Shown: positions 9,245 through 23,300 of the stretch, one piece after another
How the letters are laid out: each line of letters opens with the position of its first letter
How positions within the stretch are numbered: the stretch's first letter is position 1
NCBI GenBank assembly: GCA_009841615.1
Contig: VXLL01000018.1
Location: forward strand, 1 to 64,000
Direction: 5' to 3'
Length of the DNA: 64,000 bases
From: Gammaproteobacteria bacterium
Lineage (GTDB): Bacteria > Pseudomonadota > Gammaproteobacteria > Pseudomonadales > Azotimanducaceae
Program-made: the position numbers and the translations under genes
The notes under the pieces: model-generated
What the model was told of the DNA's origin: nothing
Databases searched by the model: none
Seen by the model: the letters and a program-made list of their open reading frames with translations, nothing else

Positions 9245-9811
9245 ATGAATAGATCCTTCGGATACTCCCGCGTCTCCACTTCCAAACAACTCTCGGATTC
9301 CCAAATCGCATTGCTGAATAGTGCAGGCTGCAATGAGATTTTCGTTGAGGTCAAATCGGGAACTAAACGCAATCGAACTGAGCTCGATAGGCTGCTACAT
9401 AGACTTCGTGAAGGGGATACCATTCTGGTGGTCAAGCTTGATCGCTTGTCCCGATCCATGCAAGATCTACTATCCATCGCTCGGGAGATAGAGGAAAAAG
9501 GCGCGCATCTCCGATCGTTGCAAGATCCTCTTATCGACACCACCAGTCCAAACGGGAAATTGGTTTTTGGTATATTCGCCGTACTTACTGAATACGAGCG
9601 GAATATCATCCGCGTCCGAACTCTCGATGGATTGGCCTCAGCTCGTGCGCGCGGCCAACGCTTAGGACGTCAGGAGGCTTTAAACCAAAAACAGAAAGAC
9701 AGAGTGATCAAGCTCCGAAGTGATGGTCAGTCGCTACGCGAGCTAGCAAGGAGATTTGGTGTCTCCAAGACGACCATTGCGCGCTATGTCAGAATTGCGG
9801 ATTCTCCATGA
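9245..9811 (+). CDS. Serine recombinase of the resolvase/invertase family
   Basis: Small site-specific recombinase that cuts DNA through a serine phosphodiester and joins recombining sites. The N-terminal catalytic domain has GYSRVSTSKQ with the nucleophilic serine (residue 11 from the chosen ATG), the arginine motif KLDRLSRSMQDLL, and the E-helix text NGKLVFGIFAVLTEYERN. The C-terminus is a Hin-type helix-turn-helix (LRELARRFGVSKTTIARYV). I chose ATG 9245, where homologues begin; a GTG at 9200 would add 15 unmatched residues. No transposase or cargo lies beside it. It is inside the segment that splits tgt from yajC, so it may be a remnant of the element that made the insertion. Confidence 0.9.
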   Translation: MNRSFGYSRVSTSKQLSDSQIALLNSAGCNEIFVEVKSGTKRNRTELDRLLHRLREGDTILVVKLDRLSRSMQDLLSIAREIEEKGAHLRSLQDPLIDTTSPNGKLVFGIFAVLTEYERNIIRVRTLDGLASARARGQRLGRQEALNQKQKDRVIKLRSDGQSLRELARRFGVSKTTIARYVRIADSP

Positions 9812-10219
9812 TTTCAATCCTGTAAGGTGAGACGTTTCATTAGGGCAACGGTTCAACGTAGTTTCATCCAGAATCGGATGTAAATCGCGTCCAAATTCGC
9901 GTCCATCACAACTTAAGTCCTGCTTAGATTCGACGCATACAAGAAACGACTGTTGAACACTCTTGAATGGGATGCGACAAGCCGCATAGACGAAGTTTCA
10001 CGTCGATATACACAGTGAGTATTCAGAGTAGCAGATTCTATAAATCTAAGCACTTGCACACATCGACTCCAATTCAGTTTCGGTTACACGGCAATTAAGC
10101 TTCAAAATGGGATTTTTACTCTGTCTTTCGAATGGTGCGTTCATGTTTACCAAACACAGTGAATTGTTGGTTCTTATGAATAGCCACATAGAACAAGCAA
10201 TCATTCTTTATCGACATAC
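9812..10219. other. Intergenic region, nothing recognised
   Basis: About 410 bp between the recombinase and the end of tgt. I find no gene-like frame, tRNA or clear repeat. It is one of two places where a recombination site for the recombinase could lie. Confidence 0.4.
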
Positions 10220-12323
<2,104 letters not shown>

Positions 12324-12481
12324 CGATTGCTACTAAGATTTAAAAAATTCTGCGAAGGAGACAGCTGATTGAGACACCAACAGTCCCATGGAATTTAACC
12401 GCATCTTTTTAGGTATCCCCAATCAGTGTCCTGGCTACCGGCCGATTACGGTGGGAATTGAAAAGCTCTTGCGCCAATAGT

Positions 12482-12568
12482 TGGTGCCTGAGGAGAGGGT
12501 CGAACTCTCACGGTGTTGCCACCACCAGATTTTGAGTCTGGCGCGTATACCAATTTCGCCACTCAGGC
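12482..12568 (-). tRNA. tRNA-Leu (CAA anticodon), CCA encoded
   Basis: Reading the minus strand, a 7-bp acceptor stem GCCTGAG/CTCAGGC encloses a D arm, the anticodon stem CCAGA/TCTGG with loop CTCAAAA (anticodon CAA, reading UUG), a long class II variable arm, and the T arm GAGAG-TTCGACC-CTCTC. The discriminator A is followed by genomic CCA at 12482-12484. The long variable arm and CAA anticodon identify leucine. A tRNA-Leu next to queA is, to my recollection, also found in Pseudomonas. Confidence 0.95.
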
Positions 12569-12580
12569 ACGGGCCAGACG

Positions 12581-12586
12581 ATTATA
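12581..12586 (-). promoter_or_regulatory. Perfect -10 box upstream of tRNA-Leu
   Basis: On the minus strand TATAAT is followed by a GC-rich stretch (CGTCTGGCCC) just before the tRNA. A consensus -10 with a GC-rich discriminator is typical of stable-RNA promoters under stringent control. The matching -35 is weak, with no good TTGACA at 16-18 bp. Confidence 0.5.
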
Positions 12587-12819
12587 GTAAATGAAAACTA
12601 GCACAAATTGGGTACAAAAAACCAAGGCAGAATATTGAAATTGATACGCTAAAGAACATACGAGATGGGTGCAGGTGTTCGCAAACTTTCGAGCCGCGAG
12701 CAGTACCCAAATTCACTCTAAGCCATAGAATCGAAACTACTCGACCTTGACATAAACTAGTCGCACTGTCATAAATTACTTCCAATGACCGATTGATTGA
12801 ACACTAACATGAAAGTGAT

Positions 12820-14238
12820 ATGGCCACGGTAGATCAGAACAAAACCAGCTATCTGGTCGAACTTCGACAGCTAGGGTATTTGGCTGCTCCGATAGTGATT
12901 GCCCAGGTGTCCTACATGGCACTCAACGTAGTGGACGTGGTTGTCTCAGGTCAATATGGCGTCGTCGATCAAGCGGGAGTAGCACTTGGTCAAAGTGCGT
13001 TTTCGCCTTTAACGTTGCTAGCAATGGGTGCTCTAATGGCGGTGACCCCAACGGTCGCACAACTTCACGGAGCAAAGAAAACTCACGAGACCGGTCCGAT
13101 CGTTCGACAAGCACTCTGGCTCTCCCTATTTCTCGCACTCGTAATCATAGCGATCATGTACAACCTTGAACCCTTGTACCACGCTGTCGGTGTTGACGAA
13201 GTAGCAATTCCCGTATCGATGGGCTACCTAAAAGCTTTGAGTTTCGGAATCCCTGCTTTCCTAGCTTTCTACGCACTCCGAAATCTGTGCGAGGGTTTAG
13301 AAATGACTCTGTCGACGATGTTGATTGTGCTCTCGGCACTAGCACTCAAAATTCCGTTGACTTACGGTCTGGTGTTCGGTATTGGAGAATTTAACGGTTT
13401 TGGAGGGGCTGGATGCGGCATCGCCTCTGCAATTGTTTTCTGGTATATGTTGATTGCCATGGTGGTCGCGATTTCAATGACGCGACTCAGAGAATCTCGC
13501 GTGTTTGAACGATTTGACACACCAAAATTTGACGCAATCGGCCGATTAGCGATACTTGGATTTCCTATGGGATTAACTATCTTCGTAGAGATTGCTTTCT
13601 TCTCAGCCTCTACGATTCTAATCGGACGCTTGGGCGTCGTTGCGGTAGCCGCCCATCAGATCGTATTGAGTGTGGGACTAATCGGATTCATGACTTCTTA
13701 CTCGATCTGTATTGCCACGACTATACGATCAGCATTACACGTGGGCGGAGGAAATACTCAAAACACCAATAAAACGGCATTGGCTTCAACGACTATTGCC
13801 GTCGGTTTGGGTGTTGTTTTTGTAGTGATATTGCTCTTGCTACACAATGAAATAGCTAGTGTGTACAGCTCTAGTGACGAGGTCTTGAAATTAACGACAC
13901 CACTGTTCATGCTTTGTGCTGTTTTTCTCTTTTTAGACACCATTCAACACAGCTTTATAGGAACTCTCAGAGGCTTTAAAGACGCAACAGTGCCCATGAT
14001 CCAAGCAGCTTCGTCGTTTTGGTGCGTCGGTATGCCGGTAGGAATCGTCCTAACGTTCGGGCTAGTCTTCGTTCAACCTCTTGGCGTCCATGGGTTTTGG
14101 TACGGATTGATAGTCGCAGCAACAATCGCGTCAATGTTGCAATTTGTGCGAGTCAGATGGGTTCTAAGAAATGCGCACATGTTTGTCCCGACCGATGTTC
14201 CGGCTAAAAACGATTCTTCCTCCGATACAGCATCATGA
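12820..14238 (+). CDS. MATE-family multidrug/metabolite efflux transporter
   Basis: Twelve-helix inner-membrane antiporter of the MATE (NorM-like) family, 472 residues, exporting cationic or lipophilic compounds against Na+ or H+. The two six-helix halves are visible. Characteristic stretches are GYLAAPIVIAQVSYMALNVVDVVVSG, LLAMGALMAVTPTVAQLHGA and GVVAVAAHQIVLSVG. It converges on the PKS gene with a gap of about 100 bp. That position suggests, but does not prove, that it exports the polyketide product or protects the cell from it. General MATE transporters are also common housekeeping genes. Confidence 0.9.
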   Translation: MATVDQNKTSYLVELRQLGYLAAPIVIAQVSYMALNVVDVVVSGQYGVVDQAGVALGQSAFSPLTLLAMGALMAVTPTVAQLHGAKKTHETGPIVRQALWLSLFLALVIIAIMYNLEPLYHAVGVDEVAIPVSMGYLKALSFGIPAFLAFYALRNLCEGLEMTLSTMLIVLSALALKIPLTYGLVFGIGEFNGFGGAGCGIASAIVFWYMLIAMVVAISMTRLRESRVFERFDTPKFDAIGRLAILGFPMGLTIFVEIAFFSASTILIGRLGVVAVAAHQIVLSVGLIGFMTSYSICIATTIRSALHVGGGNTQNTNKTALASTTIAVGLGVVFVVILLLLHNEIASVYSSSDEVLKLTTPLFMLCAVFLFLDTIQHSFIGTLRGFKDATVPMIQAASSFWCVGMPVGIVLTFGLVFVQPLGVHGFWYGLIVAATIASMLQFVRVRWVLRNAHMFVPTDVPAKNDSSSDTAS

Positions 14239-14343
14239 ACAACGAATTTATCACAAACGTGAAGAATCAATCGAAATCTACGGGCAACAAATGTTTGCTA
14301 CGACTTGGCAACTTGCAATCGTACCTAAGCGTGAGTGGGTTAT

Positions 14344-17300
14344 TTAAGTACCGCTAAACCAGTAGGATTGACGCTGGAACGGATAATTGGGTAGAGATAT
14401 CCGTCGCCGCGCCTCTCCAGCGAAGAGTCCTGTGTAGTCTAGCTCGTACCCTGAGTTATACATTCGAGCGACAATTTCTACTATCTCTGTAGTCGAATTG
14501 AATTCAATCTCAGAATCGACGCCCAGTTTCGCTAACGCTCTTTCGTGACTCGAGACTTGACTAGTTGCAGTGTTCTGCGCGAACCAAGATGTTAGGTCCG
14601 GAGTATCGCCAATATCTACCATTTGCGCGGAAGAACCGTTCACTAAGGGAACACGTAATGGCGAGAGGGAAATTTCTTTCAATCGAGCTTCCAAATCTTT
14701 GGAGCGATCTTCCTCTTCATTTTTTCCTACTCGTTCGCCGTATACTGCGGCGAGTCGAACACCGTCCTCGAGGCTGAACACGCCAGCCGCCTGAGCAGCA
14801 GCGAGTTCACCAACACCATATCCAACAACCACGCTTGGGTGAATTCCTAAGCTGTTCCACAATGCCGTGAATGCGCACTCCAATGAATAAACAACGGGTA
14901 TTGTCCATGCGGACCTATCCCAATTGTTGGAATCTCCATTTAAGATTTCAAGCAATGAGTCATCGTATTTATCGCGAAATGCTTGGTCGCATTGACTCAA
15001 CACGGCTTGTAGCACCGGTTCGCTGTTGCACAGTTCAGCTACGTTTTCGACCCATTGCTTGTAATCGCCATTAAAAGTGAACGCCACCTTCCCAATTGGT
15101 TTGCGTTCAGGTTCAGACTCTTGTCTTGCCACACTCAATAGATTCTCTCTTAACGATGCACAGTCGTTGAATGTGATGCCCGCCCGATGCTCAAAATGAC
15201 TTCTTCCGACACACGCAGTCCATGCCATGTCCGCAAGTAGCGTAGACTCAGCATCTTCCACGCTCGACAAGGCTTTTTGTCGCCCGTCCAGCCAATCGAG
15301 ATAACGACCCGCTAGATCCTTGAGTGCGTCGTGAGTCTTACCCGATAGAGGTAGAAGCCTTGTTCTGCGACTTGCCGAAGTTTCCATCTGCGCTTCGTCT
15401 TGAATCAATTCCCCAAGAACAACAGGTATACGTTGTGCAGTACCGGCAACGAAGCCCTTTTGACCATCTACAACTTGTTGGTCATCTCGTGCAGGAGCGC
15501 GTTCGACGATAACGTGCGCGTTCGTGCCGGAAATACCGAATGCACTGACCCCTGCGACTGGCGAACGACTTGACCTCTGCGGCCACACCGTCTGTTCAGA
15601 TGTAACTTTTACCGGTAGTTTGTCCCATTCGACATGCGTACTGGGATTCTGAAAGTGTAGCTGTTTTGGAATGATCTCATGGTGCATTGACAACAGGACT
15701 TTGATGAGACCGGCAACGCCCGCTGCTGCTTCTAAGTGGCCGATATTGGTCTTTACCGTACCAAGCAAGAGCGGCTTATCAGACTCTCGATTCCGTCCGT
15801 AGACAGCAGCAGCAGCACGCACTTCGATAGGATCGCCCAATTCTGATCCCGTTCCATGAACTTCAATGTAGTCCAAGTCGGACGGAGCTAGTCCAGTCTG
15901 AGACAGAGTCTCTGCAAACAGTTGTTCTTGAGCCGTTCCATTGGGCACTGTGAGTGCCGCGGCAGCACCATTCTGATTGATTGCTGAGCCCTTGAGGACT
16001 CCCCAAACACGATCGCCCTGAGCTTCAGCGTCGCTCAGACGCTTTAGGACTACCATGCCACACCCTTCACCTCGTACGAAGCCGTCGGCGGCTGCGTCGA
16101 AGGTTTTACACTTGCCTGTTCGCGACAGCATCCCGTAATCCCTCATGAATCGCATCACAGGACGAGAAAGGATGATGTGTACGCCGCCAGCCAGTGCTAC
16201 GTCTACTTCACTTTGTCGAAGACTAGCGGCTGCTTGATGCACTGCCACCAACGACGACGCGCAGGTCATGTCGAGTGGTATCGCAGGTCCCATTAAACCC
16301 AATGCAAAGGCAATTCTCCCAAGGGCAACGCTTCCCGCGGTTCCTAGATAACTATCGTCCCGGCCAGCGGCAGTTATTAAATCACGATATTCACTACTGC
16401 CTATGCCTGCAAAAACTCCGGCACGACCACCCTTAAGCGATATCGGATCTATTCCGGCATCCTCCAATGCGTGCCAACTTGTCTCCAGCAACATTCTTTG
16501 ACGTGGATCCATCATGTTTGCTTCTATCGGTCGTATTCCAAAAAAGCTAGCGTCAAATTGGTCGAGTCCATCAACAAATCCTCCGACGCGGTACTCAGAC
16601 TCTTCGGCAGACGGATCTCCAATGATTCCATTCCATGGACCTGAATCAGGCCGCCCGTCGGTCACTAGATCAGCTCCTGCTTCAAGCTGTTTCCAATAAC
16701 TCTCTAAGTCCGGTGCTCCGGGGAACCGACAAGCCATGCCAACGATGGCTATTTGATCCTCATCGGACCGCGACTCTATGTTCAGTTCAGGTTTCGGCTG
16801 ATCTTGAACCGTGGGTTGGATCTGAGGTGCAGTCTCAACTTGCAGCGTCGTCGATTGGTCTGGTAGTGCTGCCTGCATCCTTGTTGCAGAGTCATCCTCT
16901 TTCTGTTTCGACTGAGGCACAGACGTAGATTCAATCTCACCCAGTTCACCGTTTAAATGACTGGCGAGCAATTCAATATTCGGAAAGTCAAAGACGACCG
17001 TATTCGAGACTGTACATGCACCCGACAACGCGCGGTTCAGTCGATTACGAAACTCTACCGCCATTAGCGAGTCCATCCCAAGATCAAAGAAACCGACCGA
17101 CCGTGCTGGTTCGGACGGCATGCGCAACACCGCTTGTAATTCCTGTTGTATAAAGGACACAAGCAAGTTTTCACGTTCCGATACGTTAGCAATCGCGAGC
17201 TGAGCCAGTACATCTTCTGTCGAGATCGCACCATCAGTTGCCTCATCGTCCTCTGACGAGAGTAATTCGTCTAGGAAAGCTGGTCGGTCGTCTACTGCTT

Positions 17301-20300
17301 CTTCAAAAACGGACCAGTCCATTGCCATCACTACTGAATTTGTAACGTCTTGTCGCACAAGTCTGTTCAGGGCGCGAATTCCTTGTTGAGGTGTAAACCA
17401 GCGGCCGCCTAAAGCTGATCGTTGCCGCTCGATACGGTCTTTCTGTTCTGCCGCTTCTCCAATTTCTGACCATGCTCCCCAAGCAATTGCTTGTCCTGGG
17501 AGTCCAAGCGCGCGACGGTGGCCCGCAAGTTGGTCCAAAAACGCATTAGCTGCCGCGTGGTTTGTCTGACCGGGATTGCCCATGACACCTACGCGGCTTG
17601 AAAACAGAATGAAGAGATCTAAATCTCGGTCTGCTGTGGCACGGTGTAGGTGCCAAGCTCCTAGAACTTTCGGCCACAGTACTGTTTCAAACCGGTCCCA
17701 ACTCTGGTTCGTGAGTGCGCCATCTGACAGAACACCAACGCTGTGAATAACACCTGCAAGAGGAGGTAAATCTTGGTCTACCCGTGCGAGCATTCCATCC
17801 AACGCTTCCGAATCGGAAACGTCAGCTAGTTCGACTCGAATCGTTGCGCCTCGTTCCTCAAGTACGCGAATAATCTCCTTTGCTTCCTCATTGGGGGGAC
17901 GTCGACCATTTAGCACAATGGTATCTGCACCATGCTCCACCAACCATTCAGCGACTGCAAGACCAATTCCACCCAATCCACCGGTAACTAAATAGGTTCG
18001 CTCCTGTTTCAGTCGACCGGAGACGAGCGGCTGCGTCGTGACGACGATTTTTCCGAGGTGCCGAGCCGAGCGCATAAACATTAATGCAGCACCTGCTTCT
18101 GCTAGTGGCCACCGACTGTGGGTTATGGGGGTGAGTTCACCTGTTGAGACTCGTTCCATCAGATCTCGCAAAACCCGTCCTACCCACTCTGGATCTGTTT
18201 TCTTCAAAACATCGAGCTCAAGTATGTCATAAGGCACATCTGGTCGCGCTTCAGCCATTTCCTCTGGACTCAGAATATCGCGTCGAGCTAATTCGACGAA
18301 CCGACCGCCTTGTGCCAAGCAAGACAAACTCGCATCGATGAATCCTTCACTAGTGAGACTGTTCAAAACCACGGTTACCCCAGCTCCATCCGTCGCTTCG
18401 AGAATCTCTTCACCAAACTTAGTTTGACGACTGTCGAAGACATGCTTCACGCCCAACGAACGGAGATAGTCACGCTTTGGCGCACTCGCTGTCGTAAAGA
18501 CTTCCGCGCCCGCGGCTTGTGCAAGTTGAATAGCAGCCAGCCCCACTCCTCCAGCACCAGCATGAATCAACACTCGATCATCTGCTTCTAATCCAGATAG
18601 CTCATAGGAAAGAGCTGCAGAGACAAACGCACTGGGTATAGTGGCCAATCCAGACACTGGAATATCGGAAGGTGCATGCGCAACCAATTCTTCGTGGGTA
18701 ATCATTTCCGCTGCGAACGCCCCAAAGCCCAATCCAACGACGTGGTCTCCTACCGAAACATTAGACACTTCGGAACCTACCCCCACTACATGTCCGCACA
18801 TTTCCCTACCAAGATTTCCTTCTTCGATAAATCCGAGCGAACGGAACACGTCCCAAAAGTTAAGCCCCGCGGCTTCGACCGCGATCTTTACTTCTCGTGC
18901 TTCAAGAGGTCTCGCGGGTAGTTCTTTGGCGCGTGGTGTTTCAAACACTCCAGCAGGATCAGGAGTCAGCACCCAAGTCGAATCCTCGGGCAAATCTAGT
19001 CGTTCCGGTCCGTCGTCAGTGCGAACCAGCCGTGCGACTTGGCGGCTCTCCCCGCGCCACGCGATGTGATTTTCGAAATCGGGATACATTAGCTCATCAA
19101 CGAGATCAAATACCTGTTCGACGACGGTCGGGTCAAGATCGACCATTCGAGGATTGAGATACGCAGCTTCCCGTGCGACACCCTTACCGAATCCCCACAA
19201 TGTCGCTCCAACCAACGATCCCTGGGTCTCTCGCTCGATTATTTGTGCTCCACTTGTGATGAACCAAACACCTTTTTCGGGAGTTAGGTTGGAGTCGACC
19301 ATGCTTTGAACGAGGGCAAGTGCACTCGCAACCACATGTTGCACGTCGTGTTCAATGTTTGGTGTAGTCGCGTTGGCACCGCGACCGTCGAGCGAGGCAA
19401 AATGAACTACACCGCTGAGGTCCATCTCGTCAGGAACTCTCTCAAAGAGAGTTTGCCATGACTCGCGACATTCGATATCTGCTCTTGCATGCAATATACC
19501 GCTATGCTCAGACTCAACACTCACCGCGTCTGAAGCGTCGCTGGAAACGACCATGACAGATTGATTCCGATTTGCAAGACGGGTGGCGATTTCTTTCGCA
19601 AAACCCCTTTCGTCTGCTAAAAGAACCCAGAATCCCGGGGCTTCCAACACCTCGTCAGGCCCCTTCGCAATGATTACGCCTCGATCCGGTTTTTCATCGG
19701 GCTTAGACGAATCCAAGCCTAGTACTTCAACCGCCTCAAATCCTGAGTCGAGTAGAGCTCTTTCCCAAACTTCTGGTCCAGCTAAGGCATGGTGTGGACG
19801 GTAGTCGTCAGCGAAACGCCACCAGCCGTCGAGCTGTCCGAACGTCAAGTCCATCCAACCCTGCCCACGCAGGTTTTCGAGTGCCACCATCTGTCCAGAC
19901 GGTGCAAGCAACTTCAAGCAATGACCCAGAGTTTCATTGAGAGAACGCGTTGCATGGAGCACGTTCGATGCGATGATGAGGTCATAGGCATAAGCGTCAA
20001 AGCCCTGTTCGACAGGATCTTTCTCAATGTCTAAAGGTCGATATTCAATACAACCACCAGCATCACCAAAACGGGACTCTGCTTCTGCGAAGAAACCAGC
20101 AGAAATGTCCGTGTACACGTACTCAAAGCGTCCGTCTGGAAGCTCTGGCAACACCGAAGCAGTTGCAGAACCCGTTCCAGCACCGACTTCAACGATCCTG
20201 AGATGTCGTCCACTAGGTAAATTGGCTAAAAGTGCACGCACCGCGTCTCTCAATAACCTGTTCGCTGCGAGCGCGATTGGCGCTCTAACGTACAGATCCG

Positions 20301-23300
20301 CCGGGGTTGGGTAGCCACTGCTAAACAACAGAGTGAGAGGATCAGCTTGACCTCGAAGCACCTCAGGCAAAGACTGTCCACAACGTCCAAACAGTCCGAC
20401 CTCGGTCGCGCCGTGTGGATGTTTTTCGGCTAGTTTATCGGCGACGGCATTGGGATCTGGCGGGATTTCATCCGGTAGTGGGTCTTCATCCCCCAACTTC
20501 ACCGTAAATCCGTCGTCGCCTTCTTCTAACACGCCACACCGAGCCAACATTTCCAGCAAACGACGGAATACTCGTTTGTGCACATCGTCTACGCCTAGTT
20601 CATTGCGAAGTTCTTCCGGTTGCACAACTTGACCGACAACACGCTTCCAACCTAACGTTTCGAGCGTCCAGCACGCACGAGACAGGGACCAGTTTTCGAG
20701 ATCTGTTAGCAGCGCAGTCCGGTTCGCCCGTGGGACACCCTCTTCCTCGAGGTAGTCTGCGAGTGGCTTGAAGTCCTGTGCGACCGAATTCGGAAGTGGT
20801 AGGAAATCGGCTGCGACAATCGCTGGTACCAAGGGTCTCTCTCGCCAAACGACCTCGTACAAAAGGTCATTTACATTCTCGAGTGCCGAAAATAGTGCAG
20901 CGCGAGTCGCTCGTTTGATGGTGTACCCGTCAAGTCCTCCCAACAAACGACCCTCGAAGTCGTAAATACGCAATTCTGCTCTTTGTACTTCTGGTGCAGA
21001 GTCAGAGTCAGTGTTTGACGTATCAGCAGTATCGATCATTCGAACGTGACACACTACCTGTTCGTGCAAACGATCGGACGACAGCCACAGTTGATCCCAA
21101 CCAAACGGCAGGTACGTAGTTTCGTCAGTTTCTGAGCCCTGAATGCGTGCTGCTGCAACGACCTGAAAGCAACCATCTAGCACAAGCGGATGAACAACTA
21201 AGGAGGATCGACTCGACATGTCCGACAAAGAGACTTCACCTAACGCTTCGCCCGGCCGAGCCCAAACAGTACCCAGAGTGCGGAAACTGGGGCCAAGTTC
21301 AATACCAGAGGCCGCTCTTGCTTGGTATAGAGTTGACGTATCCACGGGAGTTAGCTCTTTTTTCAAACTCTCAAGATCTATGCTCGGATCTACGCTGGGT
21401 GAGTCAGTTTCGGATGACACTTGACATTCCGCGTGGAGTATCCAATCAACATCCGCCGGTCCCTTGCTGAGTATCTGAAGGAGACCCGACTGTTCCTGAC
21501 CCGATCCTCCCAACACCGCTTGCACTGTGCGGCAGTTCTCCTCATTCTCGTTCTTGCCGTCGTCAGCAGGGAAAACTAGAGCATTGTGCAATTGCATATT
21601 GGCAACAATTACTGGAGTTGATGTTCTAGATTGAGACAACGCTGCTGCCATCGCACCGTAAAGTGCGCCGGGTGCGATGACGCGGTCGTATACACGATGG
21701 TCCGCTAACCATTCTGGGTCCGAGGGAAACAGCTCGGTTTCGTATGTGATCTCACCACTCGCGGACTCGCGACACAATCCAAGTAAAGGATGTCCTTGAA
21801 CAGAACGTTTCTGTTTCGGCTCTCGCAACCAATAGGTTTCGCGCTGAAAGGGATAGCCAGGAATCGATATGCGTCGTCGAGTCTCGCCAACGAATAGCCC
21901 TTCGAATCGGACGGTCAGTCCCGCTTGATACGCTTCTGCCACCGCTTCGATAAAACTTCCGGTTCCTACTGGAGAGTCATCTGGCTTCGGTCGAATGCTT
22001 GATAACACTGCAGGTGGGGCTGCTGAGTCCGGCCATGCCGAGGCCGCCATCGGCGCGAGTACCGAGCGCGGTCCGATTTCGAGAATTAGATCCACTCCGA
22101 GGTTCGCAAGAGTGCGTGCACCGCTAGCGAACGCGACCGGATTCCTCGCATGGCGACGCCAATAATCTCCGTCTAGTCGTTGTTCTTCCTCCAACACCCG
22201 ACCTGTCAGATTGCTAACTAAAGTCACCGTCGGATGTTGGATGGTTACTTCATCGAGTGAAGATTGAAGTTCGTCAAGCGCAGGTTCTACAAGGGCACTA
22301 TGGAATGCTTTAGTAGTGTTCAACCTACTTACTCGGATACCATCACTTTCAAATGTTTTTGAAAGAGTCTCAACGGCATCCACAGTTCCACTGACGACTT
22401 GATGCAGACCGTTGTCCGCGGAGATGTTTATTTTCTCAATGGCACCATCAGAATTCAATGCATCGACGGCGGACTTAACTTGTTCGGGTGGAGCAAATAT
22501 TGCAGCCATTGCGCCTGGTTCGGTTGCTCCAAGGAGTTCTCCGCGCCGGCAAGCGAACCTCATTCCGTCTTCTAAACTAAATACGTTCGCTGCTTGCGTT
22601 GCCGCGATTTCTCCGACACTATGTCCGAGGACCACATCAGGATGAACTCCAACACTAGCCCACAGAGCTGTAATCGCAGACTCGAGCGCATAAAGAGCGG
22701 GCTGCTCCCAAACCGTGTCACCGAGTTGCCCATTACCAGTGCGACCAAACATTACATCCAATAGTGACGTGCCGCGTTCTTCTAGAAAAACTTGTTCACA
22801 TCGGTCCAGCACTCGGCGTGCTACTGGTTCTTGTTCGTACAAGTCCCGACCCATTCCGGCCCATTGGCTTCCCTGACCCGTATAAGCAAACGCTACTTTC
22901 TTTGCGGTTCGTGGTTGCTGTAGGTCTGTCTCTGCTATCGTCGCGAGTCGTGTCCTTAATTCAGTAGCATTGCTGAATAAAACACCTGCGCGCCACTCGA
23001 AATGGCAGCGTCCCATACCTGCAGTCCACGCCGCGTCCGATAGCAATACTCCAATTTGTTCACCGTCTTCGGGAAGTTCTTGAGCGTGTTCATCGAGCCA
23101 GGACAAATATTGTGAAGCAAGTTCTTTTGTAGCAAGTTCGTTCTTTGCTGAAATAGGTAATAGTCGAATCTCGCGCTCGGGGCAGTCTTTCTCAACTTCT
23201 GAGGCGTCTTTATCGTCCGTTGAGGAAGGAACGGTTACAGTTTGACCGAGTCCTACTACTCTGTCTCGAGGATATGAAGTCGTTTCTGCTACCGGATACT

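Noticed and set aside
9184-9609. 141-codon minus-strand frame opposite the recombinase
   Set aside because: Serine- and arginine-rich shadow of the recombinase gene with no independent signals.
12482-12568. tRNA-Leu as a classical integration site of the polyketide island
   Set aside because: Integrases usually insert at the tRNA 3' end, here the low-coordinate side, while the island lies on the 5' side; no integrase and no tRNA fragment copy was seen at the far edge.
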